DNA from: UMGS1851 sp900555605
GTDB lineage: Bacteria > Bacillota > Clostridia > UBA1212 > UBA1255
DNA: 17,583 bases
Reading direction: 5' to 3'
Assembly (NCBI GenBank): GCA_902472555.1
Contig: CABROF010000051.1
Span: forward strand, 1-17,583
Under the pieces are notes generated by a model, which was not told the DNA's origin, searched no databases, and saw only the letters and a program-made list of their open reading frames with translations. Positions 7,561 to 14,965 of the stretch are shown here, one piece after another. Positions within the stretch are counted from its first letter, which is position 1, and the number at the start of each line of letters is the position of its first letter. The translations under genes and the position numbers were made by a program.

Positions 7561-8526
7561 ATGATCTTGGAACGTATAATTTTTGTCGTTTTGTCTGGAT
7601 TATTTGCAATTTTTTTCTTTGCGTCCGCAGTAAAAAAGATCGGAAAGCTTTCAGATAACCGCAGATACGGAAACCTTCCGTCCGGCCTGCTGTTTGCAAA
7701 ACGGGTGGAAAAGCTCAGGCGGATTTTGTACAAAATACCCGGTACAAAGAAAGTGATTGAGGAACTGACATTGAAATGCTCGGTGCTCAATGCACTGTCC
7801 TATGAAAAAAACAGCAGGATCGCGGTGTGTGTGTTCGCTGGGGCGGTTTTTCTGTTCCTGATTCTGTCAGCAGCTGCCTTTATTATCAGTATGCCCTATT
7901 GGTATATGGCACTCATTTACATTACGCTTGGCGCTGCAGGGCTGCTGTTTGCTTTTATACGGATTTTGTCGATCAGTACCGCCTCCTTTTTAAAGCACAT
8001 GCCGGAAACATTGAAGATTTTAAATTCCAGATATTCCAGCCGAGGGAATATTGTAAAGGCGCTCCACGTCAGCATTGCTGATTTCCATAAAAGCATTCGG
8101 AATGAGATGCTTCGAATCTATGATGCCTTGAAACAGAATGAAGCAGAACGGATTCGGGAGACTTTTTCCGCGATTGACAGAAAATATGGAAATGAACATA
8201 TGACATTGCTTTTAGAACTCATCTGGTTTGCGCATTATAATGGAGGAGAGACCGTGATCCGGACACAATTTGATGAAATGATTCGGGATGTAATTGAAGA
8301 CATTGAAAACAGGCATGATCTGCATGCGGTGTCCTTCAGCTATACCGCTATGTGTTTCGGATTTCTATTTGCAGTGCCTGTGGTGCGGTGGTTTAACGGC
8401 TCCATTCTGGACAATGAGGCAATGAAATATTATGAAAGCCGCATGGGAATACTCGTTATGACAGTATATTTTATTCTGATTGCAGTACTGATCTTCATGC
8501 TGGCCTATTCGGAACGCGCAGAATAA
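7561..8526 (+). CDS. TadB-like inner-membrane platform protein (T2SF-like)
   Basis: A 321-residue membrane protein. Hydrophobic segments lie at about 5-24, 86-110, 112-134, 261-276 and 297-316, with a cytoplasmic helical block at about 140-255 between them (MPETLKILNSRYSSRGNI ... FAHYNGGE). This is the layout of TadB/T2SF proteins, where the cytoplasmic bundle docks on the ATPase. The LPxxLxxlxxxlxxG pattern is recognisable as MPETLKILNSRYSSRGNI, in which the family's Gly position is occupied by Arg/Gly. It starts 9 bases after the ATPase gene, with AAAGGCGG upstream of the ATG. TadB is placed by order (immediately after CpaF) and topology; sequence identity is weak, and assignment to TadB rather than TadC is tentative. 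Confidence 0.65.
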   Translation: MILERIIFVVLSGLFAIFFFASAVKKIGKLSDNRRYGNLPSGLLFAKRVEKLRRILYKIPGTKKVIEELTLKCSVLNALSYEKNSRIAVCVFAGAVFLFLILSAAAFIISMPYWYMALIYITLGAAGLLFAFIRILSISTASFLKHMPETLKILNSRYSSRGNIVKALHVSIADFHKSIRNEMLRIYDALKQNEAERIRETFSAIDRKYGNEHMTLLLELIWFAHYNGGETVIRTQFDEMIRDVIEDIENRHDLHAVSFSYTAMCFGFLFAVPVVRWFNGSILDNEAMKYYESRMGILVMTVYFILIAVLIFMLAYSERAE

Positions 8527-8582
8527 TACATAAAGAGCGATCCCACAGTTTGGAAAACACGGTCATCAAAAGGGGGGATTTT

Positions 8583-9230
8583 TTGAGACGTTACCGACTG
8601 AACTTTTGTATTTCCCTGATTGCGCTCAGCCTGCTGACGGCTGCCGCATGGACGGATCTGCTGCTTGGAGAGATCCATCGGACCGCATTTATTCTGCGTC
8701 TTTTAAAAGCAATTGTAATCAGCTGCGGAGGCTTTTATTTGCCGGCACTGTATTCCATACTGCGGAAAAAGCATGTACAGGCAAGGCAGAGGGCAGAGCT
8801 TCGCTTTCTAAAGAGATTATTCGTATTGTGCGGAAGCATGAAGCCTGCAGATTTCGGCCGGACAATGAACACGTTGATTACAAAGTCTGTTCACTACAGG
8901 GATGCATTGGAGAAAATTATGGAGGCCTGTCAAAAAAATAATGTCGACAGGGAACATTTTTTTTCAGAGCTTATGGCTGAAACATGTGATGTGGAGGCAA
9001 GGCTGTTTTATGAAAAGCTGAGCATTGCCGCAAATTATGATTTTTCTCAGGCAGTATCCAATGTTGCAGGTGATTTTACACAAGAGAAACGCGCATATGC
9101 GCGCCGTGTAAAAAAGAAAACAGAGCGGATGCATATCCTCGGAATTACGGGACTATTTGTGATTATGACGGTTCTATTGATCTATTTGCTGGGCCCTTGG
9201 CTGGATTCCTTGAATTTTCAGGGCTTTTAA
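8583..9230 (+). CDS. TadC-like inner-membrane platform protein
   Basis: About 215 residues with membrane segments near 8-27, 38-60 and 183-207 and a cytoplasmic helical block between (about 65-180), matching a short T2SF/TadC layout. The TTG at 8583 is preferred over TTG 8550 because AGGGGGG (8571-8577) lies 5 bases upstream of it. It follows the TadB-like gene by 56 bases, the largest internal gap of the operon. TadB and TadC normally form a platform dimer in the membrane for the ATPase and pilin. The protein is shorter than typical TadC (about 300 residues), so it may be a reduced form. No conserved residue of the family is certain to my eye; order and topology carry the call. Confidence 0.6.
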   Translation: MRRYRLNFCISLIALSLLTAAAWTDLLLGEIHRTAFILRLLKAIVISCGGFYLPALYSILRKKHVQARQRAELRFLKRLFVLCGSMKPADFGRTMNTLITKSVHYRDALEKIMEACQKNNVDREHFFSELMAETCDVEARLFYEKLSIAANYDFSQAVSNVAGDFTQEKRAYARRVKKKTERMHILGITGLFVIMTVLLIYLLGPWLDSLNFQGF

Positions 9231-9242
9231 TATGGAGGGGTT

Positions 9243-9623
9243 ATGGATAAAGTGGTGGTTGAGCTCATTATGGGAGCCATTATGCTGTCGTTGCTATTCT
9301 GGGTAGTGCCGATGTATCGGGAAAGCCATGAGACGATTCTGAATATGGCGGCGGAAACAGATTATAGCGAAAAGATAAAGGAGGTGCTGGTTGCCTTCCC
9401 GGAAGATAATGAAATCGTACAGGGCTATGAAATTATCGGATTGATCCGTTATTGCGCCTGCTCCGATCAAACGCGGCCGATTCGTGTGGTAAACGGTACG
9501 GAAGCTTATACTTATCTGAACGAGAACTATGATGCGGAGCGATTCTGTATTTCAGCGGATATGCGGTTTCGGACAGATCTGGGAACAAAAAGAGAAGTCA
9601 TATTTTATAGCTTAAATGATTAA
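9243..9623 (+). CDS. Small single-pass membrane protein, candidate pilin/pseudopilin (1)
   Basis: 126 residues. A hydrophobic segment at about 4-25 (VVVELIMGAIMLSLLFWVVP) is interrupted by E7, then a charged helix and a beta-rich extracytoplasmic domain follow. An acidic residue near the start of an N-terminal membrane helix is typical of type IV pilins, where it sits at +5 of the mature protein; here a cut after D2 would put E7 at +5, but the usual Gly/Ala before the cut site is absent. GGAGGGG is close upstream of the ATG. It follows the TadC-like gene by 12 bases, where pilin or TadE/F genes usually sit. No family recognised. Confidence 0.65.
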   Translation: MDKVVVELIMGAIMLSLLFWVVPMYRESHETILNMAAETDYSEKIKEVLVAFPEDNEIVQGYEIIGLIRYCACSDQTRPIRVVNGTEAYTYLNENYDAERFCISADMRFRTDLGTKREVIFYSLND

Positions 9624-9652
9624 TAATTTTATAAAGGAGCGTGTGAAATAAT

Positions 9653-10003
9653 ATGGAAAAGGTAATTGCGACAATTGTGATTATTGTTTTAACCTTAGGG
9701 CTGATCAGTTACGCGGTCATCGGGCAGATGGGAGGATTTCGGGATACTGCGGATATTGTCAATGAAGAACAGGGCAGATTAAATCTAATGGTTCAGAACA
9801 GTTCAATCGTCCCGCTGAGTACTGTAAAATATTATATTAAGAATGCTGATTTGCTGGGATATTCGGTTAACGTATACGACTCGGAGGGAAAAACAGCCGA
9901 GATAACAGCCTTTAACGAAAGCGCAATGTTTCAGATGGAGAAGCGATATAATGCCGATGGCAGTGTACAGGCCGTAAACTTTACACTTGCCTCTCAGGCA
10001 TAA
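9653..10003 (+). CDS. Small single-pass membrane protein, candidate pilin (2)
   Basis: 116 residues. A short N-terminus (MEK) precedes a hydrophobic helix (about 4-22, VIATIVIIVLTLGLISYAV) and an extracytoplasmic domain with a helix, an IVP turn and strands ending in VNFTLASQA. The upstream AAAGGAG is 13 bases from the ATG, a slightly long spacing. It is the most compact member of the set and could be the major subunit, although the classical Flp GxxxxEY motif is absent. Which of the four small genes encodes the main subunit cannot be decided from the sequence. Confidence 0.65.
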   Translation: MEKVIATIVIIVLTLGLISYAVIGQMGGFRDTADIVNEEQGRLNLMVQNSSIVPLSTVKYYIKNADLLGYSVNVYDSEGKTAEITAFNESAMFQMEKRYNADGSVQAVNFTLASQA

Positions 10004-10023
10004 TAAACTGAACGGAGGAAAAA

Positions 10024-10431
10024 ATGACTGGCAGAGTACTTGCCGCGATGCTGTCTGTATTTGTTTTCATGTTCTTGATTTTCGTGAGCATATCATTTTA
10101 TTTGTATACCGGGGTCAATGAGCGCGTTAATGATATCTGTTATGATATCGCCGATACGATCAGTACGAAAGGAATGCTAACACAAGAGCTGTACGATTAT
10201 TTTATTCAAAGCATATCGCGTTACGGCACATTTCATACGGAAATGAGATTATCCATCGCCGGAGAGGAGGGACCGGACATCTATTATGCGGCAGATGACA
10301 TCATCGGACGTCCTTTCGTACGCGGTGACCGGCTGCTGCTGGCGGTTTACGATATAACGCCGTCCTTGTTTGAAAGATTGACAGGCGTTGTACTGCGGCC
10401 GGCGGCATGCAAGACAGCTGTGATCGGATAG
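10024..10431 (+). CDS. Small single-pass membrane protein, candidate minor pilin (3)
   Basis: 135 residues. A hydrophobic segment at about 6-28 (LAAMLSVFVFMFLIFVSISF) is followed by a charged extracytoplasmic domain rich in Tyr and Asp/Glu with the segment RPFVRGDRLLLAVYDI. The topology (short N-terminus, one membrane helix, extracellular domain) resembles TadE/TadF minor pilins. GGAGG lies just upstream of the ATG, 20 bases after the preceding gene, so it is the third of four genes in the pilin-like group. I recognise no known domain. Confidence 0.65.
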   Translation: MTGRVLAAMLSVFVFMFLIFVSISFYLYTGVNERVNDICYDIADTISTKGMLTQELYDYFIQSISRYGTFHTEMRLSIAGEEGPDIYYAADDIIGRPFVRGDRLLLAVYDITPSLFERLTGVVLRPAACKTAVIG

Positions 10432-10442
10432 GGGGATCGGAA

Positions 10443-10982
10443 ATGCAGCAGATTATGGGATGGATGATTGCAATCGTGCTTATGACCGGATTGTTTGTTC
10501 ATACGGCTGATATTTACGAAAACTGCTATCGAAAAAGAGCAGACAAGCAGAATTTGAATTTGTCTGGAAGACTGCTTACAAGCTGCCTGACCCGGGATGA
10601 GGACGGCGTACTGCGCGCAGATGAAACGGCGTTTGTATTGAGGGTAAAGGAAATACTATATTCCGAAGAATTTCTCGGTTGTGTGTTTGTATATTCCGAT
10701 TATATTGTGGGGGTTGACTGCTCCGGAGCTAAAACACCGGCGGTACGCTGTGCGGATCATGAAACGGAGAGCCAGCGGATCAGACAGGTCAACGGTATCA
10801 TGAACCTGTTGCTTCCGCCTTCTTCTCGGCAGGCCAGAATTGAAATTGCGGAGGAATTGGAGAACAATGAATTGAAAAATTTATTATTTCATTCTCTGGA
10901 TGAAAATATCACGGTTTTTTTGATCCTGCGGGGGAAAGCGTATTTTGCTGTTTCAGGTTTTTCATTGCAATTTGAGGAATAA
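10443..10982 (+). CDS. Small single-pass membrane protein, candidate minor pilin (4)
   Basis: 179 residues, the largest of the set. A hydrophobic segment (about 4-20, IMGWMIAIVLMTGLFVH) is followed by a charged helix and a globular extracytoplasmic domain ending in VSGFSLQFEE. ATG 10443 is chosen because AGGGGGAT lies upstream at good spacing; an earlier in-frame codon at 10407 would overlap the previous gene and disrupt its N-terminus. Three Cys residues occur near residues 24, 47 and 75 (CYRKR, SCLTRD, GCVFV) plus others, so disulphides outside the cell are possible. It is the last gene of the Tad-like operon, and a promoter for the next unit lies inside its 3' end. Confidence 0.65.
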   Translation: MQQIMGWMIAIVLMTGLFVHTADIYENCYRKRADKQNLNLSGRLLTSCLTRDEDGVLRADETAFVLRVKEILYSEEFLGCVFVYSDYIVGVDCSGAKTPAVRCADHETESQRIRQVNGIMNLLLPPSSRQARIEIAEELENNELKNLLFHSLDENITVFLILRGKAYFAVSGFSLQFEE

Positions 10983-10993
10983 GACGATATAAT
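10965..10993 (+). promoter_or_regulatory. Strong SigA-type promoter at the end of the Tad-like operon
   Basis: TTGCAA (10965-10970) and a perfect TATAAT (10988-10993) are separated by 17 bases. The -35 lies inside the last codons of the preceding gene (stop at 10980-10982). Transcription should begin near 11000, so the genes from 11012 onward form a separate unit. Confidence 0.7.
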
Positions 10994-11011
10994 AGTTTGG
11001 TCGGAAATTTA

Positions 11012-11659
11012 ATGTTGGAGTGTATGGATTTGAGGTTTTACTTTTATGTTCCCGCGTTGCTGGCAGACGAAATCCTGGAGTGCGGTCTGAAATTAAATGA
11101 TTGGTCGGATCGTGAAGCAATCATTCACGGCACCTCTGTAAAATGCATGACCGCATATATCCATCCTGCGGATGGCGCAGCTGCAATGCCGGGCATTGAT
11201 GGAAAAGGCAGTGTGCTGCTTCGCTTTACGGTTCCGGCGCAGTATGCGTTTGTTGCAGAGGGGTCTCTGCGCGGAAACCGCGAAGCATATGACCGAACGA
11301 TTACATCTGCAGAACAATATGAAATCGGTTCATACCGGAATCCCCAGGGACTGATTACATGCACGGTTTTGCCCGGCATGATTGAACGGCATGACAGGCG
11401 CATGGGAGAAGCTGTTTTTTATGAATCTTCGGAACAGTTTTATATGGACAGACTGTTTTTGGGAACGGATGAGCAGTATCCTGATTTCAGAGATACTGCT
11501 TTAGCGGCGTTCTACAGCCGTCTGGCAGCGCAGGGCGGTTATCAGATAATCCGTTCGGATGAATACACCGTATATGAAAATGACGAGAACCACAAAATCG
11601 TGGTGGTCAGAACAGGGAAGGATTGTGATACGATTGGCAAACGAGGGGAATCACGGTGA
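11012..11659 (+). CDS. Conserved-looking protein of unknown function
   Basis: A soluble protein of about 215 residues, alpha/beta, with no membrane segment. It begins with beta-like hydrophobics (LRFYFYVPALLADEILEC) and has the short strand-rich motifs SVLLRFTVPAQYAFVAEG and GLITCTVLPGMI. The start is uncertain: with transcription starting near 11000, ATG 11012 has only a weak GGA, ATG 11024 has GGAG very close, and TTG 11030 has GGAG at 9 bases; TTG 10997 would precede the transcript. It overlaps the next gene by 26 bases in another frame. It looks like a conserved clostridial family rather than a pilus component, and the opening residues are faintly reminiscent of ADP-ribosyltransferase-like folds, which I would not rely on. 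Confidence 0.65.
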   Translation: MLECMDLRFYFYVPALLADEILECGLKLNDWSDREAIIHGTSVKCMTAYIHPADGAAAMPGIDGKGSVLLRFTVPAQYAFVAEGSLRGNREAYDRTITSAEQYEIGSYRNPQGLITCTVLPGMIERHDRRMGEAVFYESSEQFYMDRLFLGTDEQYPDFRDTALAAFYSRLAAQGGYQIIRSDEYTVYENDENHKIVVVRTGKDCDTIGKRGESR

Positions 11660-12122
11660 AAATACTGCAGCGGGAGGAAATCGGAACTACAGCGGCAGAA
11701 GACCGAATCATAACTACCATCGGCCGAAGAGGCCTCCTTACCGGGAGCCCGGAGCCCAGCCGGAGCCGGCACAAAAGGTGCAGCCGGACGGAGAGGGTTC
11801 TTCAAAAGAGGCTGTCCATAAGGAACCGCAGCAGCAAAGAGACGGAAGACGTCAGGGCGGCAACAGCGGAGCCGGCAGACCAAATCAGAATCGTTCTTAT
11901 CAAAACGGAAATCCTCCGCGCAGCGGAAATTCAGGCGTACAGGCACAGGATGGGGAGGCCCTCAGAACCGGCGGCCAAAATCCGAGTGGGCGCAGAAATG
12001 AGAACAAAAGAAAGATCAAGGTTGAAGAGACCGTAGAAGATGTCAGAAAAGATATCCAACGGATCGAGAAGGAGATCGAACTGGAGATCCGGGAAATCAC
12101 AGTGATGAAGCTCGGGTTATAG
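11634..12122 (+). CDS. Low-complexity Asn/Gly/Arg/Gln-rich protein with helical C-terminal tail
   Basis: 162 residues from a TTG at 11634, 11 bases after AGGGAAGGA. Residues 1-125 are disordered and low in complexity, rich in N, G, R, Q and P (GRRPNHNYHRPKRPPYREP, GAGRPNQNRSYQNGNPP), resembling RNA-binding or scaffold tails. The last 35 residues form a charged amphipathic helix (VEETVEDVRKDIQRIEKE...EIREI) ending KLGL. Of the overlapping open frames here this one has the coherent C-terminal helix, so I take it as the real gene; the frame at 11656-12036 is its shadow. It overlaps the previous gene's end by 26 bases, so the pair is probably co-translated. Function unknown. Confidence 0.65.
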   Translation: MANEGNHGENTAAGGNRNYSGRRPNHNYHRPKRPPYREPGAQPEPAQKVQPDGEGSSKEAVHKEPQQQRDGRRQGGNSGAGRPNQNRSYQNGNPPRSGNSGVQAQDGEALRTGGQNPSGRRNENKRKIKVEETVEDVRKDIQRIEKEIELEIREITVMKLGL

Positions 12123-12220
12123 GGGCAGAGGAGAAGGTCTGCAGGACCGGCAGTACTGGCGCTGCTGCGGCTTGGCTTCGGATCGGCGTTTTTTCTTCCG
12201 TGAAGAAAAGGAGTATAAAT

Positions 12221-13204
12221 TTGCTGTACAGGACAATTTTTCAGAATGGTCCCGATTTATCGGCAGTAGCCTTGGGGACGGATTATTACGGAAAATTGAT
12301 ATCAGAGGAATCGGCCTGCCGGCTTTTGGATACATATCTGGAGCTGGGCGGAAACATCATTGATACTGCGCACGCTTATTCCGATTGGCTGCCGGGTGAG
12401 CGCCATATGAGTGAAAAGGTGATCGGCCGTTGGCTGAAATCTACCAAACAAAGAGATCGTGTGCTGCTTGCTACAAAAGGTGCCTTCCCGGAAATCGGGA
12501 ATTATCATGCATCCAGATTATCCCGACGGGATATTGAGCAGGATCTGAATGAAAGTCTGCAATGTCTCGGAGTGGAACAGATTGACTTATACTGGCTGCA
12601 CAGAGATCATGAAAGTGTGCCGGCAGAACAGATTGTAGAGTGGATGAATGATTTTATCCGTCAGGGAAAGATTCGGTATCTCGGTGTGTCAAACTGGAGG
12701 GCGGAACGAATCTCAGCCGCGAATCAATATGCAGAAAAGCAGCGTTTATGCGGTTTTTCTGCAAGTCAGGTTATGTGGAGCCTGGCGCGTCCGACAGCAG
12801 GCGCGATTCAGGACGATACCATCGTGATGATGGATCACGGGGAATATCAATGGTACGAAAAAAAACGCTTTCCTGTATTTGCATATTCATCCCAGGCAAA
12901 AGGCTTTTTCGCAAAGCTGCGTGTGGAGGACGGAAATTTTATAAAGCCGGACGGAAAAGCGGGAGATCGGTATTTTAACGAACAGAACTGCAAGACTTAT
13001 GAATGGCTGAGATCCCTGCAGTCCCGTTATCAGGCAGGGGTGAACCAACTGGCATTGGCCTGGCTGATGCGTACCCCTTTTGTTACGATTCCGATTATCG
13101 GCAGCAGAACGATAGAGCAGCTGAGGGACAGCATGGCTGCAGTCCAATGGACGGGACTTGAGGAGTTGGCAGACCGGCGGTATTTATCCGCCGGAGACAT
13201 ATAA
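12221..13204 (+). CDS. Aldo/keto reductase
   Basis: About 327 residues, an NAD(P)H-dependent (beta/alpha)8 aldo/keto reductase. The catalytic tetrad is complete: D48 and Y53 in NIIDTAHAY, K86 in LATKGAF, H117 in YWLHRDH. Cofactor-end motifs IPIIGSRT and QLALAWLMRTPF near the C-terminus are also present. The substrate cannot be read from sequence; the subgroup looks like the general-purpose oxidoreductases (L-glyceraldehyde-3-phosphate reductase-like), with an extended insertion around residues 200-240. TTG 12221 is chosen because AAAGGAG (12207-12213) sits 7 bases upstream; GTG 12200 would add seven residues with no such site. The gap before it (12123-12220) holds no gene. It precedes the malic enzyme by 31 bases. 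Confidence 0.9.
   Translation: MLYRTIFQNGPDLSAVALGTDYYGKLISEESACRLLDTYLELGGNIIDTAHAYSDWLPGERHMSEKVIGRWLKSTKQRDRVLLATKGAFPEIGNYHASRLSRRDIEQDLNESLQCLGVEQIDLYWLHRDHESVPAEQIVEWMNDFIRQGKIRYLGVSNWRAERISAANQYAEKQRLCGFSASQVMWSLARPTAGAIQDDTIVMMDHGEYQWYEKKRFPVFAYSSQAKGFFAKLRVEDGNFIKPDGKAGDRYFNEQNCKTYEWLRSLQSRYQAGVNQLALAWLMRTPFVTIPIIGSRTIEQLRDSMAAVQWTGLEELADRRYLSAGDI
13174..13194 (+). other. GC-rich hairpin at the aldo/keto reductase 3' end
   Basis: CCGGCGG (13174-13180) and CCGCCGG (13188-13194) are perfectly complementary around the 7-base loop TATTTAT. It lies in the last codons, just before the stop at 13202-13204, and no U-run follows, so it is not a normal terminator. It may stabilise the transcript end or modulate expression of the malic enzyme. 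Confidence 0.45.
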
Positions 13205-13235
13205 AATAAAGCAGCAAAAATAGGAGGTTTTATTT

Positions 13236-14408
13236 ATGACAGCAAAAGAATTGGCGTTGTCTAAGCATGAAGAATGGCATGGCAAGATTGAAATGAAGGT
13301 CCGCTCTGAGGTAAAGTGCCGGGAAGATCTGTCTGTGGCGTACACGCCGGGGGTTGCAGAGCCCTGCTTGGCAATCCAGAAGGATGTGGGCTTGTCCTAT
13401 ACTTATACACGCCGTTGGAATATGGTTGCCGTTGTGACTGACGGAACCGCGGTATTGGGCTTAGGTGATATCGGTCCTGAGGCAGGCATGCCTGTTATGG
13501 AGGGAAAATGCGTTTTATTTAAAGAGTTCGGAGATGTTGATGCATTTCCCTTATGTATTCGTTCAAAGGATACAGATGAAATCGTAAATACCATCAGATT
13601 GCTTGCCGGCAGCTTCGGCGGCGTAAACCTGGAGGATATTTCCGCGCCGCGCTGCTTTGAGATAGAGCGAAAGTTAAAGGAAGTCTGTGATATTCCGATT
13701 TTTCACGATGACCAGCACGGGACGGCCGTGGTGGTGCTTTCCGCTATGCTGAATGCGCTGCGTATTGTCAATAAGCGTATTGAAGATGTTGAAGCAATTG
13801 TAAACGGCAGTGGTGCTGCCGGGATCGCAGTTACAAGACTGCTTATGAGCATGGGCTTGAAAAATGTCGTATTATGTGACCGGAAAGGCGCCATTTATCA
13901 AGGCAGACCCGATCTTAACCATGAAAAGCAGCTGATGGCTGAAATTACGAATCAGCAGGGAAAGAAGGGTACTTTAGAAGAAGTTCTGAAGGGCGCCGAT
14001 GTATTTATCGGTGTTTCAGCTCCGGGGACCGTTACACAGGAAATGGTCAGAAGCATGGCCAAGGATCCGATTATTTTTGCAATGGCTAATCCGGTGCCTG
14101 AAATTATGCCGGACTTGGCAAAAGAGGCCGGTGCGGCTGTTGTGGGAACGGGCCGAAGCGACTTCGCAAATCAGATTAACAATGTTCTGGCATTTCCCGG
14201 AATTTTCAGGGGCGCGCTGGACGTAAGAGCTAGTGATATTAATGACGAAATGAAGATCGCGGCGGCAAAGGCAATTGCTTCCCTGATTTCCGATGAGGAG
14301 CTCAATCCGGAGTATGTCATCCCATCTCCGTTTGATAAACGTGTAAAGGAAGCTGTTTCCAAAGCTGTGGCACAGGCGGCGCGTGATTCCGGCGTTGCAC
14401 GAATATAG
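13236..14408 (+). CDS. NAD-type malic enzyme (oxidative decarboxylation of malate to pyruvate)
   Basis: 390 residues, the compact bacterial malic enzyme without the C-terminal phosphotransacetylase domain. Landmarks: Y36 in SVAYTPGVAEPC and K91 in VMEGKC are the catalytic pair; E133, D134 (NLEDIS) and D159 (FHDDQHGTA) are the metal ligands; the Rossmann loop is GSGAAG at 191-196, followed by VVLCDRKG, where D205 at the end of the second strand favours NAD over NADP. The C-terminal NPVPEIMP and GTGRSDFANQ elements are intact. TAGGAGG precedes the ATG at 13236 at normal spacing. It converts malate to pyruvate and CO2 with reducing equivalents, typical of anaerobic pyruvate supply. A 12-bp hairpin follows the stop. 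Confidence 0.95.
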   Translation: MTAKELALSKHEEWHGKIEMKVRSEVKCREDLSVAYTPGVAEPCLAIQKDVGLSYTYTRRWNMVAVVTDGTAVLGLGDIGPEAGMPVMEGKCVLFKEFGDVDAFPLCIRSKDTDEIVNTIRLLAGSFGGVNLEDISAPRCFEIERKLKEVCDIPIFHDDQHGTAVVVLSAMLNALRIVNKRIEDVEAIVNGSGAAGIAVTRLLMSMGLKNVVLCDRKGAIYQGRPDLNHEKQLMAEITNQQGKKGTLEEVLKGADVFIGVSAPGTVTQEMVRSMAKDPIIFAMANPVPEIMPDLAKEAGAAVVGTGRSDFANQINNVLAFPGIFRGALDVRASDINDEMKIAAAKAIASLISDEELNPEYVIPSPFDKRVKEAVSKAVAQAARDSGVARI

Positions 14409-14446
14409 CGCATGCATATCTGAAACAGGATCCGGGATGAAAGCAG

Positions 14447-14473
14447 GCGGCCTCCGAATTTTTCGGAGGCCGC
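14447..14473 (+). terminator. Hairpin after the malic enzyme gene
   Basis: GCGGCCTCCGAA (14447-14458) pairs perfectly with TTCGGAGGCCGC (14462-14473) around a 3-base loop. No immediate U-tract follows (TGTAAAAGATGAA, then TTTTTT at 14487-14492), so it is a plausible but imperfect intrinsic terminator or transcript stabiliser. Confidence 0.5.
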
Positions 14474-14543
14474 TGTAAAAGATGAATTTTTTCACAGCGA
14501 GAGAAGACATTTGCCTGCGCAGCCCCCGACTGCTTCGGTGCCC

Positions 14544-14572
14544 TTGAGGCCGCATAACAGATGTGATATAAT
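14544..14572 (+). promoter_or_regulatory. Strong promoter of the darA-holB-ricT operon
   Basis: TTGAGG (14544-14549) and a perfect TATAAT (14567-14572) are separated by 17 bases, with an extended TG motif (TGATATAAT) two bases upstream of the -10. It lies 46 bases upstream of the chosen darA start. Confidence 0.75.
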
Positions 14573-14617
14573 AAAAATAATTGTTGTGCTGCTGCGGGCG
14601 GCGGAATGGAGGAATCG

Positions 14618-14953
14618 ATGAAACTTGTATTTTCAATTATGCATGATGAGGATGCACCGAGAGTTATGGATGAATTGAACAAGAACGGTTTTATGGTAAC
14701 GAAGATGTGTTCATCGGGAGGCTTCCTGAAGGCTGGAAACACCACACTGCTCGTCGGAGTTGATGAAACGCGGGTGGATGAAGTGCTTCTGATCATTGAA
14801 GCGAAGTCAAAAAGTCGGAAACAGCTTGTAAATACGTCTCTGACATCAGGTTCAGCGCTTGGCGGAGGGGTATATATGTCCTATCCGGTAGAGGTTACAG
14901 TGGGCGGCGCGACGGTTTTTGTAGTGGATGTGGAAAAGTTTATCAAGTATTAA
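14618..14953 (+). CDS. darA: Cyclic-di-AMP receptor DarA (PstA, PII-like, YaaQ family)
   Basis: 111 residues, matching the DarA/YaaQ family length. Recognisable motifs are VTKMCSSGGFLKAGNTT (the B. subtilis protein has KLATTGGFLKSGNTT here) and YPVEVTVGGATVFVVDVE at the C-terminus. DarA forms a trimer that binds cyclic-di-AMP and is related to the nitrogen-regulating PII fold; its output is not settled. ATG 14618 is preferred to ATG 14606 because GGAGG at 14608-14612 leaves 5 bases to 14618 and overlaps the other codon. It stands just upstream of holB, as in B. subtilis, although yaaR is missing between them and the tmk that normally precedes it is not found. Confidence 0.9.
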   Translation: MKLVFSIMHDEDAPRVMDELNKNGFMVTKMCSSGGFLKAGNTTLLVGVDETRVDEVLLIIEAKSKSRKQLVNTSLTSGSALGGGVYMSYPVEVTVGGATVFVVDVEKFIKY

Positions 14954-14965
14954 ACGGTGATATCA

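Noticed and set aside
11656..12036. 126-residue open frame overlapping the low-complexity gene
   Set aside because: It is the +1 shadow of the frame ending at 12122. It lacks a coherent C-terminus and is a by-product of the N/G/R-rich codons.
14016..14636. 206-residue minus-strand frame across the malic enzyme end and spacer
   Set aside because: It overlaps a certain enzyme gene, the 12-bp hairpin and a strong promoter on the other strand.
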